From: Streptomyces sp. CNQ-509
GTDB lineage: Bacteria > Actinomycetota > Actinomycetes > Streptomycetales > Streptomycetaceae
Length of the DNA: 64,000 bases
Assembly: GCF_001011035.1 (NCBI RefSeq)
Contig: NZ_CP011492.1
Coordinates: 2,301,501-2,365,500, forward strand
Direction of reading: 5' to 3'
Below, piece by piece: positions 60,095 to 64,000 of the stretch. A program made the position numbers and the translations under genes. Each line of letters begins with the position of its first letter. The first letter of the stretch is position 1. The notes below the pieces were generated by a model. The model was given only the letters and a program-made list of their open reading frames with translations, was not told where the DNA came from and did not search any database.

Positions 60095-60316
60095 TCACGT
60101 GAAGTGAACGGGCGGCAGCGGCTCGCTGATGAGGTTGTCCTCGGCGGCGAGCGGCGGCTCGCTGGTCAGGGGAGTGCCCGCGGCCAGCGGGGGCTCGCTG
60201 GTCAGCGGCAGCTCGGCGCAGGAGCAGGAGCCCGCCAGGCCGTAGTCGGGGTCGGCGCCCTCGACGGGTTTGAGGTGGTGGTCGTGGCTGACTTCGAACG
60301 GAGCGGGAGCGGTCAC
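60095..60316 (-). CDS. 73-residue repeat peptide of unknown function
   Basis: A small protein beginning MTAPAPFEVSHDHHLKPVEG, with SCSCAE in the middle and a C-terminal half made of near repeats (LTSEPPLAA, LTSEPPLAA, LISEPLPPV). No TM segment or signal peptide is visible. GAGGAGG lies ~7 nt before GTG 60316, so it is probably translated. It is 135 bp upstream of the GH77 gene on the same strand. I do not recognise the family; a short disordered interaction peptide or a peptide precursor are both possible. Confidence 0.55.
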   Translation of the reverse strand: MTAPAPFEVSHDHHLKPVEGADPDYGLAGSCSCAELPLTSEPPLAAGTPLTSEPPLAAEDNLISEPLPPVHFT

Positions 60317-60897
60317 CGCGGATCCTCCTCGGTCGGCGGCTGGTCACGTCCGCCGCTACCCGATCAAGGGCCCGGCAGTCGTGGCGACACGCGTTCGTGC
60401 CATACGTCACAGTACCCGGAACGGGCGAATTCACTGTAGGGGGGCCTGTAGAACGCAAGAGCTGGGGCGCGTGCACCCTCCCGGCCCGCTTTTTCCGCCG
60501 GGGCGGGCGGGACGGAAGACGGCCGCGCGCGGGACCGCGCCCCCGGCCGCGCACCGGGCCGTGCGACAGGCGGAGCGCCTGCCCCGCCGCGGCGGACCCG
60601 CACACCGGCTCCCGCGCAGGCCGGGGGTGCCGCGGCGGTGCGGCGCGGGTACCCTCGCTCGCCCGTCCGGCGGATCGGGGCCGACCGGCGCGTTGACAGC
60701 GGCGGCATCGCGGTGGTGGGCTCTCGCCTGCGCCCCGCGAGGGCACGGGCGGTGCGGGACTGGTGTACGGCACACGTACGCGCATCCTTAACCGCCGTGA
60801 AACGCACGGGCGATGAGCAGTCGACAGCGTCGGCGTACGGTCGCGAAGACGGCCGGCAGCCGGATGCGGACCGGAAACGGACGGAGGGCGGGCGGAG
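60317..60897. other. Intergenic region without a recognisable gene
   Basis: About 580 bp between divergent genes. Open frames here have no credible start or protein-like composition. TACTGT and TACAGT words near 60410-60440 (minus strand) might belong to a promoter for the small repeat-peptide gene. Confidence 0.4.
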
Positions 60898-63800
60898 TTG
60901 GGCGGAGCTGTCAGACGGCGAGTGGCCACGGCGACGGCGCTGTCCGCCGCCGTGATCGGCGGGCTGCTCGGCGGCCGCGCGCCGGAGGCCGCCGCCCAGC
61001 CGCAGCAGCCGGACGCCGGCGGCACGGAGTCGGCCGAGACGCCCGCCGCGGAGGAGGCGCTGCGCGACGCGGTGTGGCCGCGCCCGCAGCAGCTGCGCGC
61101 CCGCGCCGGCGAGGTGCACGCGGGCGGGCAGGCGGTGCTCGTCACCCCCGAGGACGCGGACTCCCGGGCGCTCGCGGAGCTGCACGAGGTGCTGCGGGCG
61201 GTCGGCGTACGGGAGTTCACGCAGGTACGCCCCGGCGCCGCACTGCCCGCGACCGGGCTCGTGGTCTACGCCGACCAGTCGCCGGCCGGCGCCGCGGGCG
61301 TCGCGGGCCCCGCGCCGCGCCGCTCCCCCGCCGACGCCGCGCTGCGCGCCCTCGGCGCGGGCGAGCAGGCAGACCTGCCGGCCGGCGGCTACCGGCTGGC
61401 CGCCGGGCAGCACGAGGGCCGCGACATCGTCGCGCTGGCCGGGACCGACGCCGAGGGCCTCTTCCACGGCGTGCAGACGCTGCGTGAACTGGCGCGCGCG
61501 GCGCGTACGGAGAACACGCTGCCCGCCGTGTCCGTACGCGACTGGCCGGGCACCGCCGTGCGCGGCATCGCGGAGAACCACTACGGCCGCCCCTGGAGCC
61601 ACGAACAGCGCCTGGCGCAGCTCGACTTCATGGGCCGCACGAAGCTCAACCGCTACCTCTACTCCCCCGGCGACGACCAGTACCGCCAGGCCGGCTGGCG
61701 CGAGGCGTACCCGGCAGAGCAGCGCGCCCGGTTCCGCGAGCTGGCCGAGCGGGCCCGCGCCAACCACGTGACGCTCGCCTGGGCGGTGGCGCCCGGCCAG
61801 GACTTCTGCTTCTCCTCGGCGCGTGACCGCAAGGACCTGCTCGCCAAGGCGGACGCGATGTGGGCGCTGGGCGTACGGGCCTTCCAGCTCCAGTTCCACG
61901 ACGTCAGCTACAGCGAGTGGGCCTGCGGCGAGGACGCCGACGAGTACGGCTCAGGACCCGAGGCCGCCGCCCGCGCGCAGGCCGAGACCGCCAACGCGCT
62001 GGCCGCGCACCTCTCCCGGCGGCACCCGTACGCGGCGCCGCTGTCGCTGCTGCCGACCGAGTACTACCAGGACGGCACCACCGACTACCGCTCGGCGCTC
62101 GCCGGCGAGCTGGACGAGCGGGTCGAGGTCGCCTGGTCCGGCGTCGGCGCGGTGCCCAGGGAGATCAGCGGCGGCCAACTGCGCGACAACCAGGCCGCGT
62201 TCGGCGGCCACCCGCTGGTCACGCAGGACAACTACCCCGTCAACGACTACGCCCGCGACCGCATCTTCCTCGGCCCGTACGACGGCCGCGACCCGGCGGT
62301 CGCCGCCGGATCCGCGGGCGTGCTGGCCGGTGCGATGGAGCAGCCCGCCGCCTCCCGGGTGCCGCTCTTCACGGTCGCGGACTACGCCTGGAACCCGCGC
62401 GCGTACGACCCGGACGCCTCCTGGCGGGCCGCCGTGCGCGACCTCGCCGCGGACGCCCCGGACCCGGAGAAGGCGGGTGCCGCGCTCGCCGCGCTGGCCG
62501 GGAACTCGGCGTCGTCGGAGCTGGGCGCCAGGGAGTCGGCGTATCTGCGGCCGCTGATCGCGGACTTCTGGCGCGAGCGGGAGAGCGCGGCGGGCGGCAG
62601 GCGGGACGGGGAGAAGGCGGCGGCGCGGCTGCGGGAGGCGTTCACCGTGATGCGCCGCGCGCCGGAGGACCTCGCACCGCTGGCGGACGGCACGTTCGGC
62701 GACGAGGTGCGGCCGTGGCTGACGCAGTTGGCGCGGTACGGCGCGGCCGGCGAGCGGGCGGTGGACATGGTCACCGCCCAGGCCGCGGGCCGCAACGAGG
62801 AGGCGTGGCAGGCGCGGCTGGAGCTCCAGCGCCTGGCCGGCGACGCAGTCCCCCACAGCGCGCCAGGGCGCGCGTGGGCGGTACCCCCAGGCGGCGGGGT
62901 GGTGGGCGCGGGGGTGCTCGACGCCTTCCTCAGCCGGGCGCTGACGGACTCGGACTCCTGGCTGGGCGCGGGCGGCGGCGCCGGGGCGGCCGTCTCGGGC
63001 GGCGCGGAGCCGCTGGAGGGCTCGTCGGTGGCGGCGGCGGCCGACGGCAAGCCGGCCACGGCGTACGAGGCCGCCCGGCCGCCGTCGCCCGGCACGCACG
63101 AGGCGCTGGTGGTGGAGTTCGACCGGCGGCCGCTGCGCGCGGTGACGGTGCTGACCCAGCCCGGCACGGGCACCCGCGCCGAGGTGCAGATCCGGGTACG
63201 CGACGGCGGCGGGACCGCCTGGCGCCCGGTGGGCGAACTCGACGGCGGCGGCTGGACGGAGCTGCCCGCCGAGCGCGCCGATGCCGACGCCGTACGGTTC
63301 GTGTGGGCCGCCGACACCACGGCGCCCGTGGTGCACGAGGTGGTGCCGTGGTCCGCGGCGGAGCCCGGCGCCCGGCTGTCGCTCTCCCGCGACGAGGCGG
63401 ACGTGACGATCGGCGGCGATCCGGTGGTCGTGGACGCGGAGTTGTCCGCGCGGCGCCCCGGCGACGCGGGCGGCACGGTGACGGCGAAGGCGCCGGAAGG
63501 GCTGAAGGCGCGGGCCCCCGGCGAGGTGCGGATAGCCCGCGGCACGACGGCCAGGGCCCCGGTCGAGATCCGGGCGACGGAGGACGTGCCGCCGGGCACG
63601 TACGAGATCCCGGTGAAGCTGGAGGACGGCGGCGCCGCCCAGGTCCGTACCGTCACCGTGCACGCCTACCCCGCGGTGGGCGGCCCTGACCTGGCCCGGG
63701 ACGGCCGCGCGTCGTCGTCGGCGGACGAGACGCCGGACTTCCCGGCGGCGGCGGTGGCGGACGGCGACCCGGAGACGCGGTGGTCGTCGCCGGCCGAGGA

Positions 63801-64000
63801 CGGCGCCTGGGTGCAGATGCGGCTCGCGAAGCCGGTGCGGGTCGGCGAGGTGGCGCTGCACTGGGAGAGCGCGTACGCGAAGCGCTACCGCGTGCAGGTC
63901 TCCGCCGACGGCCGCCGCTGGCGCACGGCGGCGGCGGTGAACGACGGCGGTGGCGGCCGCGAGTCGGTCCGGATGGACGAACGCGAGGTGCGCTACGTCC
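60898..64000 (+). CDS. Secreted GH84-type beta-N-acetylglucosaminidase, cut by window end
   Basis: At least 1034 residues, incomplete at 64000. TTG 60898 follows GGAGGG by 9 nt and gives an RRR-plus-hydrophobic signal peptide; GTG 60922 is an alternative. Domains in order: signal peptide, an N-terminal GH84/GH20-like domain (~50-210), a TIM-barrel catalytic domain (~215-480, from AVRGIAENHYGRPWSHEQR), a helical region, a beta-sandwich, a NEW3-like domain and the start of a discoidin/CBM32 module. The catalytic pair usually Asp-Asp reads His334-Asp335 (LQFHDVSYSEW). An in-frame hairpin insert lies at 62847-62890. Activity on GlcNAc-containing polymers is inferred from the family. Confidence 0.85.
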   Translation, partial: MGGAVRRRVATATALSAAVIGGLLGGRAPEAAAQPQQPDAGGTESAETPAAEEALRDAVWPRPQQLRARAGEVHAGGQAVLVTPEDADSRALAELHEVLRAVGVREFTQVRPGAALPATGLVVYADQSPAGAAGVAGPAPRRSPADAALRALGAGEQADLPAGGYRLAAGQHEGRDIVALAGTDAEGLFHGVQTLRELARAARTENTLPAVSVRDWPGTAVRGIAENHYGRPWSHEQRLAQLDFMGRTKLNRYLYSPGDDQYRQAGWREAYPAEQRARFRELAERARANHVTLAWAVAPGQDFCFSSARDRKDLLAKADAMWALGVRAFQLQFHDVSYSEWACGEDADEYGSGPEAAARAQAETANALAAHLSRRHPYAAPLSLLPTEYYQDGTTDYRSALAGELDERVEVAWSGVGAVPREISGGQLRDNQAAFGGHPLVTQDNYPVNDYARDRIFLGPYDGRDPAVAAGSAGVLAGAMEQPAASRVPLFTVADYAWNPRAYDPDASWRAAVRDLAADAPDPEKAGAALAALAGNSASSELGARESAYLRPLIADFWRERESAAGGRRDGEKAAARLREAFTVMRRAPEDLAPLADGTFGDEVRPWLTQLARYGAAGERAVDMVTAQAAGRNEEAWQARLELQRLAGDAVPHSAPGRAWAVPPGGGVVGAGVLDAFLSRALTDSDSWLGAGGGAGAAVSGGAEPLEGSSVAAAADGKPATAYEAARPPSPGTHEALVVEFDRRPLRAVTVLTQPGTGTRAEVQIRVRDGGGTAWRPVGELDGGGWTELPAERADADAVRFVWAADTTAPVVHEVVPWSAAEPGARLSLSRDEADVTIGGDPVVVDAELSARRPGDAGGTVTAKAPEGLKARAPGEVRIARGTTARAPVEIRATEDVPPGTYEIPVKLEDGGAAQVRTVTVHAYPAVGGPDLARDGRASSSADETPDFPAAAVADGDPETRWSSPAEDGAWVQMRLAKPVRVGEVALHWESAYAKRYRVQVSADGRRWRTAAAVNDGGGGRESVRMDEREVRYV
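62847..62890. repeat. REP-like hairpin element inside the GH84-type gene
   Basis: The segment from AGTCCCCCAC to GGTACCCCCAG contains arms CCCAC-A-GCGCGCC and GGCGCGC-GTGGG (12 paired bases, one bulge) and encodes VPHSAPGRAWAVPPGG in frame. It resembles short repeated elements I recall scattered in Streptomyces genomes, often read through as VPP-containing inserts. No second copy was noticed in this window. Confidence 0.5.

Noticed and set aside
60095..60316. Classical RiPP cluster around the small repeat peptide
   Set aside because: No cyclase, dehydratase, radical SAM maturase or transporter gene lies next to it; the neighbours are glycan-related.

Overview
The window is a 64 kb piece of a high-GC actinobacterial chromosome, almost certainly Streptomyces or a close relative. 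The evidence is third-position GC bias throughout, many GTG starts, and several blocks whose gene order is conserved in that group: folC–DUF4233–ndk–mreBCD–pbp2–rodA, tig–clpP1–clpP2–clpX, and valS beside a 2-hydroxyacid dehydrogenase. Nearly all of it looks like core chromosome. I see no prophage, insertion sequence, CRISPR array or plasmid module.

Layout. 1–4.6 kb holds a radical SAM protein, a CYTH–CHAD protein and a DoxX-like membrane protein. 4.6–13.6 kb is a long minus-strand run for cell-wall elongation (rodA, PBP2, mreD, mreC, mreB) with ndk, a DUF4233 membrane protein and folC. 13.7–18.6 kb has a dehydrogenase, valS and a glutamine/glycine-rich single-pass membrane protein. 18.7–23.8 kb is protein quality control (clpX, clpP2, clpP1, tig), with a sequence matching the known ClgR operator pattern ahead of clpP1. 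23.9–26.4 kb has tRNA-Pro(UGG), tRNA-Gly(UCC), a 64-residue membrane protein and an acyltransferase-3 protein. 26.5–30.4 kb has an FtsX-type ABC exporter beside the decayed end of a cation/proton antiporter. 30.5–33.7 kb is a minus-strand group: PP2C phosphatase, Nei-type glycosylase, rpiB and bioY. 34–49.2 kb is mostly plus strand: amino-acid permease, two M1 aminopeptidases, an AbiEi-like/DUF559-like protein, a subtilase and asd, with a Tat-exported metallophosphoesterase on the other strand. 49.3–51.6 kb is a five-gene Asp23 envelope-stress operon. 51.7–56.1 kb has an SDR protein, an ECF sigma factor, a DUF1203 protein, a double VOC protein and a small membrane protein. 56.2–64 kb is glycan-related: a secreted fucosidase, a GH77 protein, a 73-residue repeat peptide and a secreted GH84-type protein cut by the window end.

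The most unusual points are these. The full-length GH77 (MalQ-like) protein has lost all three catalytic carboxylates. The ECF sigma factor carries an N-terminal four-cysteine zinc ribbon and a repeat linker. The GH84-type enzyme has His-Asp where the family has Asp-Asp, and carries an in-frame hairpin insert. An SDR lacks its Tyr-Lys pair. Four genes (CYTH–CHAD, folC, valS and the 55.9 kb membrane protein) have a TANNNT hexamer 6–7 nt before the start codon and no ribosome-binding site, which suggests leaderless transcripts. Functions are assigned by reading the translated sequences and recalled family motifs; no database search was run.
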